A DNA stretch of 64,000 nucleotides from Takakia lepidozioides (Eukaryota; Streptophyta; Takakiopsida; Takakiales; Takakiaceae). Numbering within the stretch: the stretch's first letter is position 1; each line of letters opens with the position of its first letter. The translations under genes and the position numbers were made by a program. A model generated the notes under the pieces. The model ran no database searches. It worked only from the letters and a program-made list of their open reading frames with translations, and was not told the origin of the DNA. The DNA lies in assembly GCA_030704615.1 (NCBI GenBank), contig CM060732.1, positions 25,918,001 through 25,982,000 of the forward strand, written 5' to 3'. Below, piece by piece: positions 11,270-20,307 of this stretch.

Positions 11270-12580
11270 CTATCCCAAGCAGTGTGGACACAACCAATCT
11301 CCGTCAGGAACCTTCTCAAGAGGTGGTGTCAAGCATCCCATATGCCAACCCCTTGAGCATCGATAACACACCAGCATGGTGGCTGCCCCTTTGGCAGACC
11401 CACAGAGCATGCACCTCAAACCTGCAGGTACCACTGCTAAGTTTGGGTCAACTCTGCCATCGACATTGGGAAGGTGACATGGCGCACAATTACGCACATG
11501 GTCCTTCCAAGTCATGCCATCCCGACCCTCTAAGATCAGGACCCATGAGGGCAACACCTCTCGAACCCTCAGAATAACACGCCCTGCAGTAACATCCAGA
11601 GTTGTAGGAGCAGTCTGCTGCAAATAAACATAGTCACCAGGGCTAAACCTCCGAACCCCAGGACGATATCCTCCACCACATATAGTGGCATACATCAACG
11701 TATCACGGTGTTGTGCAATGGCAAGGTTCTCAAAAGCCATGGGCATGACTTTCTTGAACAACTCTGCATGCTGATCACATGCACGTACCCACACGTCCGG
11801 ATCGTCAAGGTTAAGGACTTGAGCAGTGTCCCTACGAATGGCTGCAGGCAAATCCGACTCTCGGCCAAAGAGAAGGAAATATGGTGAGAAGGAGGCAAGT
11901 GATGCTTGTTTGCTGAACCTGTAGCCCATGGCTAACCAAGGAACCTGAAGATCCCAATCTCCTAGGTGTCCCTTCTGCAAGCCATACTTGCGCAAACCCC
12001 TCTTCACCGTCTGAACAACTCTCTCTGCTAAGCCATCGGCCTCAGGATGATCCCGAGAAGTGGTGCGGTGGTCTATCAAGGCTTTATCACACAAAGCCTG
12101 AAACTCCCCCAAGAACTCTCTCCCTTGGTCCGTGAGTACCTCAGCTGGAGCACCAAATCGGCTAAGCACACGATCCAAGAATGCATACGCAGCCCCCTCA
12201 ATAGCCTTGTCAGGCAATGGAACCAACTCAATCCACTTGGAGAAGTGCTCCACCATCACCAACACATATATGTGGTGGCGCATAGTCAGTGGCAACGGTC
12301 CTGCGAAGTCAAGACTCCACCTGTAGCCCAATCCCATGATTGGTAAAGGATGCAACTGTGGTGTAGAGGCGTTGAATGAAGCACGCATCCTGTCACACAC
12401 CATGCACCTAGCCACGAACTGTTGCACCTCTGTATGCATACCACGCCACCAATACTGCCCCTGCAGTAAACTGTGAGTGCGTCGCACTCCAAAATGCCCC
12501 AACTCCTCATGGGCATGCCGCACTAACCATGCACGCTGTGTGGGGTGAGGCACAATCCTCACCCGACCATCCTCCCACAC
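11270..12580 (-). pseudogene. Retroelement integrase with C-terminal PHD finger
   Basis: Open frame of 436 codons. An HHCC zinc-binding module (HAHEELGH ... CMVC, about residues 24-62) is followed by the DDE core: LDFAGPLP near residue 91, LTDQGREF near 151 and HPEADGLAER near 186, all with catalytic acidic residues present. After the usual C-terminal integrase region (about 290-370) comes a C4HC3 PHD finger (CMLC ... CYRCSRGWHMGC ... CPHC, about residues 388-434) ending at the stop codon. Chromodomains are usual at this place in plant chromoviruses; a PHD finger could instead direct integration to particular histone H3 tail states (inference). The frame differs from upstream pol because of a GATCC tandem duplication at 12629-12638. 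True coding would enter this frame a little upstream of 12580. Confidence 0.88.
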
Positions 12581-13365
12581 TCGAAGTAGGTGTATCCCCT
12601 CCCACTTGAACCTCTTGGCTCGTTGCAGGATCCGATCCTCTCCCTGGCAGTCAAAGTGGCTGCCGTGTCTCCCGTGCGGAGGTAGTCCAACACAGCCGAA
12701 TCCTCATGTATATCTCTGGCACCACCTGGCTTATCACTAGCCTCAGGGTCCTCAGACACTCCGTCTACAGTCATCCCTGTTGTAGGTCCAACCTGACCTC
12801 CCGATGCCAAGATACACAAAAATGCAGATGCGTGCCATCCCGGCACCATCTCCTCATCCGTCTCACCATGCCACCGAGCTCCAGTGTCATCCCGCTGGCT
12901 CATGCATGGATTATGACTCAATCCATCCGCATCCCGATTGACCAAACCTGGTCGATGCACAACCTGAAAGTCATACTCCTGGAGTATGAGTGCCCACCGT
13001 GCAAGCTTCCCCGTAAGCTTGTCTGACTCCATCAACCACTTGAGTGGCTGGTGATCTGTGACAAGGGTGAAAAGATTGCCGTATAGATAGCACCTGAAGT
13101 GTGCCACGGCCCACACTGCAGCTAAGCACTCTCCCTCATATGAGCTGTACTTAGCCTCTGCAGCGTTGTTTGAGCGGCTAGCATAAGCAACTACGAACTC
13201 TCTTCCCTCATCATCCACCTGTGTGAGCACCGCTCCAAGCCCCAACATGCTCCAATCCGTATGCAGCTGAAAGGGACGCCCCCTGATAGGTCGTCTCAGG
13301 ATAGGCGCCGAGATCAACCTCGCCTTGAGCTCTTGAAAAGCTCGTTCCTGCTCATCTTCCCACTG
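12559..13365 (-). pseudogene. Retroelement RNase H domain
   Basis: Continues in the reverse-transcriptase frame after an amber codon (13366-13368). Conserved blocks are SAPILRRP, LHTDWSMLGLGAVLTQ (first catalytic Asp), YSSYEGECLAAVWAVAHFR (catalytic Glu) and LVTDHQPLKWL (catalytic Asp), the usual gypsy RNase H set. After the domain the frame is lost at the GATCC duplication (12629-12638) and reaches TGA at 12559-12561, where integrase should continue. Confidence 0.85.
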
Positions 13366-14403
13366 CTACTCCTGGTCCACCTTGGTCAGCTTGGTTAGAG
13401 CCTTTGCAATGGTACTAAATCCCTTGACAAACCGTCTATAATAGTTTGCCAACCCCATGAAAGCTCGAACTCGGCTCACATCCGTGGGGCATGGAATTTG
13501 TGCAATGGCCTCTACCTTAGTCTGCTGTACCCCCAATCCTCCAGGATATATCATGTGACCCAGATACTCAATCTGGTTGTGGAAAAACTTGCACTTCCCC
13601 GGATGCAACTTCAATCCGTGCGCTCTCAAGCGCTCCAATACCACCTGAAGGTGTCTCTCATGCTCCTCCATCGTAACACTAAAGATGATGATGTCATCTA
13701 TGTAGCACCGAGCAAAGTCCACCCTTGCTAGAATCCTATCCATGACTCTCTGAAACTCTGCAGGAGCATTCTTAAGCCCAAATGGTAAGAACCGCCACTG
13801 ATATAGGCAATCCTTGCCGTGCTCATTGATCCCCCAGAATGTCGTCTTCTGCTTGTCCGCCTCCTTGATTGGCAACTGGTGATATCCGGATCGTAAATCC
13901 AAAGTGCTAAAGACCTTAGCATGCCCGATGGCATCAAAGATCTCCTCCGGTGTTGGCATGGCATACTTATCGGACTTGGTCTGACGATTTACAGGCCGGT
14001 AATCACCGCACATACGTCTCTCCGTCCAATTGCCATAGACATCCTTCTTGGCTGACATCACTGTGGCTGAAGCATGCTCTCCACCAGAGAGCTCCACCAA
14101 ACCTGCCTCCCAGAGATCTTGAGTCCTCATCTGAATCAAAGACCTCTCCATGTCACTGTATCTATAGGGTCTCCGAAAGATTGGCGTGTCAGTGGCCAAC
14201 TCAATACGGATCTCTTGACCCTTCAGTGCTCCCAAGTCCTTCAAACTGAAGGCAAAGCAATTTCTGTAAGCCCTCAGGAACCGCTGTATACGTCGTCTCT
14301 CTCCTCCGGTGACAATGGGTCCAATGTCAGGCTCCCAATTGTCCTCCGTAACTGCAACCTTAAGTCCCGTGGGCTTAGAGGTAGAGGACGCGTCCCATGG
14401 TTG
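13366..14403 (-). pseudogene. Retroelement reverse transcriptase
   Basis: Open from just after an amber codon at 14404-14406 to an amber codon at 13366-13368. The fingers and palm blocks of Ty3/gypsy reverse transcriptase are clear: MCGDYRPVNRQT, STLDLRSGYHQLPI, FLPFGLKNAPAEFQRVMD and the catalytic YIDD (CYIDDIIIF, near 13700), then the EYLGHMI and MGLANYYRRF thumb and connection motifs. The domain itself has no internal stop. It would be translated as part of a gag-pol polyprotein. Confidence 0.9.
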
Positions 14404-15000
14404 CTATGCTGCAACCTCTTGAGCAGTACTCCCTGCCTGCTCAGTCAATGACAAGACCTCATCCTGCCCCATCATCTCATCATTGAGGACCTCCTCAACC
14501 CGAGAAGAATCCCCAACCTCATCTATCACAGCCGCCTTGGCTGCCAACTCCCTCTGAACCTCGAGCACCTCCCACGTGTGCCATGGATGAATACGCCCTG
14601 TGGTCCTCACTGGCTCGCCCCCACTCACTGCCTGTACCGTCTCGGTAGGCAGAGAGACCATCGAGGGAAGTGTACTCCGCACTCTGCGTTGCTCAGCCAG
14701 AGCCAAGCTGATAATCCAGGTCAAGCAATTGAGATCCATTGCTTGCCCCAACACTTGACGACGTGATGCCTCAGAAAGAGACGACACCGCCGTGGTACCA
14801 GTGGTAAAACCCATTGCCCGCTCACGCTCGTCAGCATTAGGCTCCACTAACTGCTGCAACTGAGCATCCCACATGAGGCCAGGTCCACTATCCCGGAAAG
14901 CATGCGATCCTGGGAAGCTGAGCAGTGTAGGTAATGCTGCTCGTGGTTGACCCACCTTGTTGACCACTGCCAAAGGCGAACGGTCATTGTGTCTCACACG
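14404..15000 (-). pseudogene. C-terminal part of the retroelement cytosine-5 methyltransferase, plus linker
   Basis: Same frame as the blocks on both sides, separated by amber codons at 15001-15003 and 14404-14406. It carries the last conserved motifs of a DNMT3-like enzyme: a FPGSHAFRDSG segment, then the ERERAMGFTTGTT block (motif IX region) and RRQVLGQAMDLNCLTWI (motif X, which packs with motif I to form the cofactor site). The remaining about 100 residues, rich in E, A and V, look like a linker to reverse transcriptase. Confidence 0.8.
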
Positions 15001-15420
15001 CTAAGACTGCCTCCCTGTGTCCAGAATGCTATCCACTGTGAGATGTGCTGGCCGCTGCACCCCATCAAATGCACGCTTGAGCAGTGCGGGTGGCATCAAG
15101 TTAGTCCACCATAGCCATGGACGATGAGCCCGTGACCCCACTGTAGGTGCATCTAGCAACACTGCTGACCCAAGCCATGACCGGACTTGATGCACACCGG
15201 CCATCACCCTGGCCCGAGAATCGCCCATCAGTGGCACATTCTCCAAGATGTATGCTGGAGATACAGCTTGATGAAGCTGCAAGTGACGCAAAACCCGCAC
15301 CATCTCCCAAAACAGACCCGACCTTGAGTCTTGCAATCCATTGCCATGCCCGGCTGATGAATGCCCTTGGCAGGGCCAACCTGCCACTACCAGATCAATG
15401 GAGCCAACCCGCTCCAAATC
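15001..15420 (-). pseudogene. Catalytic part of the retroelement cytosine-5 methyltransferase
   Basis: Contains IDLVVAGWPCQGHSSAG, the motif IV Pro-Cys-Gln loop with the catalytic cysteine, about 15350-15400 on the window. Then come a segment resembling motif V (SGLFWEMVRVLR), motif VI Glu-Asn-Val (YILENVPLMG) and a motif VIII-like block (DAPTVGSRAHRPWLWW). The sequence after VIII aligns best in layout with DNMT3 (DAxxVSxxHRxRYFW) rather than CMT or DNMT1. Expected function is transfer of a methyl group from S-adenosylmethionine to cytosine C5. The block starts after an in-frame TAG (15421-15423), so this copy cannot make the whole enzyme. Confidence 0.88.
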
Positions 15421-16503
15421 CTACGCCCCCAGCAACGAAATGTCTGCTGACAAGGCCTGCTGATATCCACGAATTGTAGACACCGACAACAACTCAGGAT
15501 ACCGCTGCACCAACTGAGCAACATGACGAAGTGAAACGCGCCGTGCAGTCTCATCCCTCTCCACATACAGGTAACGCCGAACTCGTACACCTGCCTGTAA
15601 CACAGCAGCCAATCCGGTGCTGATCCCGCCAAACAAGTCCAGAAGACAAATGCCTTCATCCGGATACTGCCACACAATTGGTGTGGTGTCCAATGGAGAC
15701 AACTGAGGTGGTCCTGGTGCAATCCCCGCACTCTCCTCCTCTCCTGATGGTACAAAAGCCTCCACCCAGGCTTGTTGCACCCGTCGATCAGCATCCCGCT
15801 GCAAATCCTTGCTCGTGCCCCACAATGGAGTCTGAGCAACCATGGTAGGCAACTCCGCCATACCATACATGTCCATCTGCTCTCCCGGAGGTGGCACATC
15901 CTCTGAATGAGCGTTGCCCTCAAGCAACTCTCTAGGCCAACTCACTGCTGCTGTGAATGCTGCTAGTGTCGGCATCTTGCCTCGCTGGGCAACCGCAACT
16001 CCTCCTATGAACGTCACAGGGAGCTGCACACGCCGGCCCTCCCCTGACTGCCATGCAGGCCTATAGGAAGCTGACTCCTCCCAAAAATCCAGGGTGAAGC
16101 CCATGGGATACAACACTGCCCCACCAACCAGGACATCGTATGAGACCGCGTCTGTCACAATGGCCTTGGCTCGCATCACTGAGCCATCTGTAGGGTGATC
16201 CGGCCGTAGTCTGATAGCCAACTCACGCCGTGCCATGCCTCGAGCCTGCTCCGATCCTCCCAGAGACGTCTGTATCTGGAAAGGACAAGGCTCCATATTC
16301 GCCTCCGTGAGGCCCAAGCCTGCAATAGCAGCTCTGCCCAGCATCAATGGCTGAGCTCCCGAGTCCAACAAGACCCGCAGTGGCCGGTACCTCTTGCCTG
16401 CCGGTCCACTCAAACAGAAAATGCCATCCTGGTTGTCTAACATGACAACTCCAGGTGTCACCATGGCGCGCTCAATGGCTGGCCTAGCTGGCAGCTCCAT
16501 CAA
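15421..16503 (-). pseudogene. Retroelement aspartic protease fused to methyltransferase N-terminus
   Basis: 360-codon frame. The retropepsin-like core has the active-site LLDSGAQ at about residues 46-52, a ground strand and YDVLVGGAVLYPMGF further on. A linker of about 120 residues follows. Then comes methyltransferase motif I (LLDLFGGISTGLAAVLQAG, from about residue 287), which binds the S-adenosylmethionine methionine moiety, and a motif II acidic residue (YVERDE). The frame ends at TAG directly before the catalytic block. The gag frame upstream is different, and both intervening frames contain stops between about 16500 and 16770, so the gag-pro junction is degraded. Confidence 0.85.
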
Positions 16504-16772
16504 CCTGGCAGCTGCAGCTTGCCATGGCGCCGTCGTGTCTTGACCCTCAAATCCGAGGATCCCTCCGGCACTACACCTCCCACTATCTCCGCAGAAGATG
16601 AAGTAACCTCCTCACTCTCACAGAGTGTAGCTGCCAGCCTAGACACCTCAGCTAGTCTTACCCCCGGGCGCCGCAATCATGGTAGCCGAGAACAATGGAG
16701 TCTGGCACACAGATGTGGCCGCTCCTAGCAGCACACTAGCTGCCGTAGCCTTGGCAACACTAGGTAGTGGTG

Positions 16773-17571
16773 CTACCCGTGTAGCTCTCCCAATGGCATA
16801 GTAACCTCCGCCTCGGTAACAGTCGGGCGAGAACTAGGTGCCATGGATGGCGTCGACACTGTCTCCGCCAATGTGAATGACTGAGGAAGCCTAGCCCGAC
16901 GGCTTGCCTCCCCACGCTGTGGATCCAACTCCACCTCTGCACCTCGTGGCTCAGAAACTCGTGTTGCTCCTCGAGTCACGGCTGCAGCAGACTCCACCTG
17001 CACTAGTGGTAGTGCTGCTTCACACATGAATCCCATGCCTCCCATATCTCCTCCCTCAGGAGCAGGAGGTGGACCATCCGGCCTTAGAGCCGGTACCACC
17101 TGAGCTGTAGCCATGGCAGCGAGCCTCTGCTCTAGCTGCTGAAGCCGGTTGGCCATGCCTTGGTCAACCCCCTGACCTCCGCGTCCTTGGCCATGTTGAG
17201 CTGGCCCTTGGCCTGCACCTTGTGGCTGGCCACCTCGTCCTCTCTGGGCTGCTCCACCTCGCCCCCGGCCACCATTGTTCCCTTGGAACTGGCCTGGGCG
17301 CAACTCAGGATGCAAACCATAACACTGGGCCTCTCCATGCCCGTGCTTGCCACAATGCCCACATTGCAACTGTGCAGGCTGTGCATGTGCCGGCCCTTTG
17401 CCTCCCTCTGGGCAATCCTTCTTGACATGGGGTCCTCCACATGTCCAGCACACCACATCCGCCCGTTGTTGGCCAGCAAATGAAGGGAGAGACCCCTGCA
17501 TCTGAGGTCCTCTTTGCCCTTCCCTGAGCCTCACCACGCCTAGCTATGACGCCGTAGTGTGGATTCCCCAT
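16773..17571 (-). pseudogene. Retroelement gag remnant with two zinc knuckles, capsid missing
   Basis: The start codon (17569-17571) and first residues MGNPHYGVIARRGEA are out of frame with the main 254-codon frame (16773-17537). That frame contains a shortened knuckle CWTCGGPHVKKDC and a canonical CCHC knuckle CGHCGKHGHGEAQC, then a Gly/Arg/Gln-rich RNA-binding-like tract and a proline-rich end, stopping at TAG (16773-16775). Normal gypsy gag has a capsid domain of about 200-300 residues before the knuckles; here only about 25 residues precede them. The deletion point coincides with the end of the leader segment that is duplicated in inverted form at 10503-10657. Confidence 0.78.
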
Positions 17572-17678
17572 GGCGTGGGGTGCACTTGGCTTGACTTGTA
17601 TTTGAGTGATGAGGTTATATATGCGTGAGTTTATGCTTCAGATTTGTGAGCTCGTGCTTGTATTCTTCTTCTTTATCA
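17525..17678 (-). repeat. Leader segment of the retroelement (forward copy)
   Basis: Leader between A1 and gag, including the gag ATG. An inverted copy lies at 10503-10657. I looked for a primer-binding site complementary to initiator tRNA-Met directly after A1 and did not see one. Confidence 0.8.
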
Positions 17679-17840
17679 CTCGAGAAAGATGAGCCTTCCG
17701 CGCTTGCCGTGAAGATAGCCACTCCAGGGCCTAAATCTGCCTTGACCCCTGGATTGACACTTGGGCCAATCCCAAATGTCAATATATAAAAGCTAGCTAT
17801 TTCCTAGCTAGTTTCACACTAGTGGTAAAATAACTTGACA
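17679..17840 (-). repeat. Terminal repeat A1 of the retroelement with TATA-like promoter
   Basis: 162 bp. On the element's sense strand it begins TGTCAAGTTATT, contains CTTTTATATATTGAC (TATA-like, about 17786-17800) and ends at CTCGAG. It is a direct copy of A2. It probably carries the promoter of the element. Confidence 0.85.
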
Positions 17841-18717
17841 GGGCAATGAATATGATGCACATGGTTTCAACGAGGACGATGATACAATGCCTTTGTTGTT
17901 TGATGACTTACTCACAGATAATGTGGTGCATCATGTGGCTCATATTGGAGCCATCCGCACTACAGTGCATGATACGGACCACCACCCGCATGTGCATCCT
18001 CTTGTGACATTGCCAAGCAGTGCAGTCAACTTCGGCCTTCACCCAAGCGTGGATGAGGAACGTGGCTCAGATAGTATTCCGATTGGGAACGAAACCAATG
18101 AAAATGTGGAAGTACACATGGCGGCAATTTTTACCCTCCCGTCCATCACAACACCGCAAACAACAGAGGAAGTTGAAGAGCCCGAGTCGCACGAGAATGT
18201 GACAAAAAACATGGCAAGCGCTCCTGTGACGTGAGGACAGGCACTTCGGTCATCCCAAATGCAGATAGAAATGTCTCTGGTGGATCCATCGGATGACGAT
18301 CATTTGCCATTGCAGGTCCATCTGAACCGACAGTCCACCCATGTCAATCGACTCTCATATCATGTCGGCGGACCCTCAGCAGCGCATCACCGTGGCCCCC
18401 ATTCTGGTACGAGAATACAAAATCCCCCACAAGCGGCGAAAAGGCAAAAAACTATACAAAGTTTCATTGGTGATCGCAACACACGTGGGCCAGATACTAT
18501 CGATGGAATTACTGATCGCAACGGGAATAGGCCGATGCGGCAAATGAAGATCAAACGGGGTCAGATGCGTCTAAAAATGCCCGATGCAACCACAACAGCC
18601 ACCGAGGACGATGACAATACCGACCATGGCGCTGGCGGTGAAGTGCAGGGGGATTCGGACTTCACGCTGGTGGGGCCAGCAAGATTGTCATCCCGTCGTA
18701 GAAATAGAAACAATTAG
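17841..18717 (+). pseudogene. Coding segments of the older transposon, right of the insertion
   Basis: After the right GGGC (17841-17844) the frame cut at 10313 resumes (NEYDAHGFNEDDD ...) and runs to a TGA at 18232-18234. A further frame (18259-18717) encodes a disordered, basic and acidic tail with a QKTIQSFIGDR segment and ends in SSRRRNRNN. Its last 56 bases overlap, tail to tail, the hAT transposase tail on the other strand. The biased D/H/T/N composition argues for real former coding. No known domain seen. Confidence 0.45.
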
Positions 18718-19370
18718 GAAGACGGACATCTTCGTAGGCAAGACCTTGCAAGACGGTTGAGTCTTCAGATTGCAAATTCCTCTCGTACCATGCTACAGTA
18801 TCATCCCCCGCTTGAGCCCGTAATAGCCGTGAATTGATATATACATATACCAATTTCTCGGCCCTATCCGGATGCAACCTGTTCCGAATCTTGCTATGCA
18901 CGAATGAATAACTACTCCAATCACGTTCACAGGAAGACGTGGAGCACACTTGTGCAAGAACGCGCTTTGCGATAGGGGTCAATGTCCTTGCTCCGACGCC
19001 AATCAAATCTCACCATTCATGCGGCTGCATATTAAGTTCTTTTGGATCCGGAAGGTTTGTGGAAAGGGTCACGACGATCCGAGAAACTTTGATACTCTGA
19101 TATAGCGCTCTCCCCCTGATTTGGAGGGGCCGATTTCATAAGTGTCCGTAGCAATCCCGCTTTCGCATCGACATCATTTCTCAACATGTTGTTGTCAAGT
19201 TGAAATGGATTCAACAATGCCCCAGCACCATGCAAGTCTGTAGTGGCCATTTTACATGTTGCTGAAGGTTCATCAATAGCAACCATGCCTTTCCCATAAC
19301 TGGTTTCTTTCCATCGAACTCCCGCAACACAACAAGGGCTAGCTCCACCATGTGCACAAATGTCGCGCAC
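18662..19370 (-). pseudogene. hAT-family transposase, C-terminal fragment
   Basis: The C-terminal dimerisation region of hAT transposases is clear: LTPIAKRVLAQVCSTSSCER, then DWSSYSFVHSKIRNRLHPDR and KLVYVYINSRLLR (the SxxCER-W-x-H-x-K-R-N-L signature). Upstream is HGAGALLNPFQL followed by the NDVDAKAGLLRTLM segment, also typical of plant hAT proteins. The copy is broken: near 19035-19045 a frameshift in an A-run and a TGA at the position of the second Trp of the conserved WW separate the two blocks. The N-terminal BED finger and the catalytic Asp region are not visible upstream. Confidence 0.85.
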
Positions 19371-20107
19371 CTCACTTCGGTAAGCTCCACTTCAAGTCAT
19401 AGTTACTCGCTTTGATGCGCGCGCCTAACTCCCAACCTGGCCGCCGGGCCAACTCGGAGCTTCGGCTGCTCACCGGGACATAACGGTCCCCATTTTCTCC
19501 CCCAACAGACCCTCCACCAATTTGGGCCTAGTGGAAATTCCCTTTGGTAGATGGCAGTCCGGAATAGCTCCCCACTCCTTGGTCGCTTTCCGGCTCCCAC
19601 GCTTACTCACTAGTTTTTGGTCACCAACGGGCTTGCACCGTTCTCGGGGTTACTATTCCCTATATATACTTCTGTGACTGTCCTCGGGGGTTTCACAAAC
19701 AACCATGCCATTTTATGGCGAACCACCACAAAGCATTTGGTCCCTTCAAATACTGATGTGAGAGAGTCTACAAAGTTGCATGTGAGAAAACCCAACAACA
19801 AAACTTTGGTGCAATCCAATCAATTGCTCCACACTCGTGGGGCTGACGTAAAATGGTCAGCCGATCTGCCACATGTTTGGATTTGAGCAGGCCAGCCCCG
19901 TTGTCAGTTGGTCGGTCGTAGCGTTCCTGCATGCCCCGTTTCCCGTTCTATTCTATTTGGTTAATGGTAGGGTGGAGGGTTGGGGGATTGCGGAAATGAG
20001 GGGGAGCCTCGTTCACTTAGTGCAGTTTCTCTGGGGCCGGTCATCACCTCTCATGCGTGACCCACCTGGTCCAATTGGTATATCTCGCTTACCAAATGAA
20101 TTCTTCA
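19371..20107. other. Spacer between the transposon nest and the RCC1 gene
   Basis: A GC-rich patch (19420-19600) has an uninformative minus-strand frame. No domain recognised. The right boundary of the hAT-like element probably lies here, but no matching termini were found. Confidence 0.3.
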
Positions 20108-20108
20108 G

Positions 20109-20188
20109 TGTTTACAAGTTTTTGAGCAAAGCACTCAGATATTGGATTCTGCAGAGTTTGAGCGGAAACCAAAGGGACAGAACCTGTG
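20109..20188 (+). CDS. Candidate upstream exon of the RCC1 gene
   Basis: An open segment between a pyrimidine-rich acceptor (TTCTTCAG) and a GTAAG donor. It ends in phase 2, which fits the exon starting at 20308. No initiator ATG was found in it, so the true N-terminus must lie in another exon. Tentative. Confidence 0.3.
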
Positions 20189-20307
20189 GTAAGATACTTG
20201 AAACTTTTGTGGCTTTCAATGTGGTCTTGGGAGTGTTTTGCATCGGTCAGCCCAGGTGGTTGATTTATTCCTTGGTATGATGTAGGTGAGATCAGGCAGG
20301 CTTGCAG

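Larger units (their letters stand above)
10314..17840 (-). mobile_element. Ty3/gypsy-type retroelement with DNA methyltransferase and PHD finger
   Basis: Reading the minus strand: terminus A1 (17840-17679, with a TATA-like TTTTATATA), leader, short gag with two zinc knuckles, aspartic protease, DNMT3-like cytosine methyltransferase, reverse transcriptase, RNase H, integrase, PHD finger, purine-rich tract, then B1-A2-inverted leader-B2. The order RT-RH-IN is that of Ty3/gypsy (Metaviridae). The whole unit is bounded by a GGGC duplication. A1 and A2 (162 bp each) differ at about six positions, all transitions, and B1 and B2 (189 bp each) at two, so insertion is fairly recent. The element cannot function: it has several nonsense codons, frameshifts and no capsid region. 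DNMT-carrying retrotransposons have been reported in dinoflagellates and a charophyte alga. I do not know of this DNMT plus PHD combination being described. Confidence 0.88.

Noticed and set aside
13366-16775. Recoding of TAG as a sense codon in the element
   Set aside because: A neighbouring host gene (COQ9) ends at TAG, and the element also has frameshifts and a missing capsid region. Decay explains the ambers better.
19403-19600. Minus-strand open frame as N-terminal part of the hAT transposase
   Set aside because: GC-rich, no BED finger or catalytic motifs and no continuity with the transposase tail.
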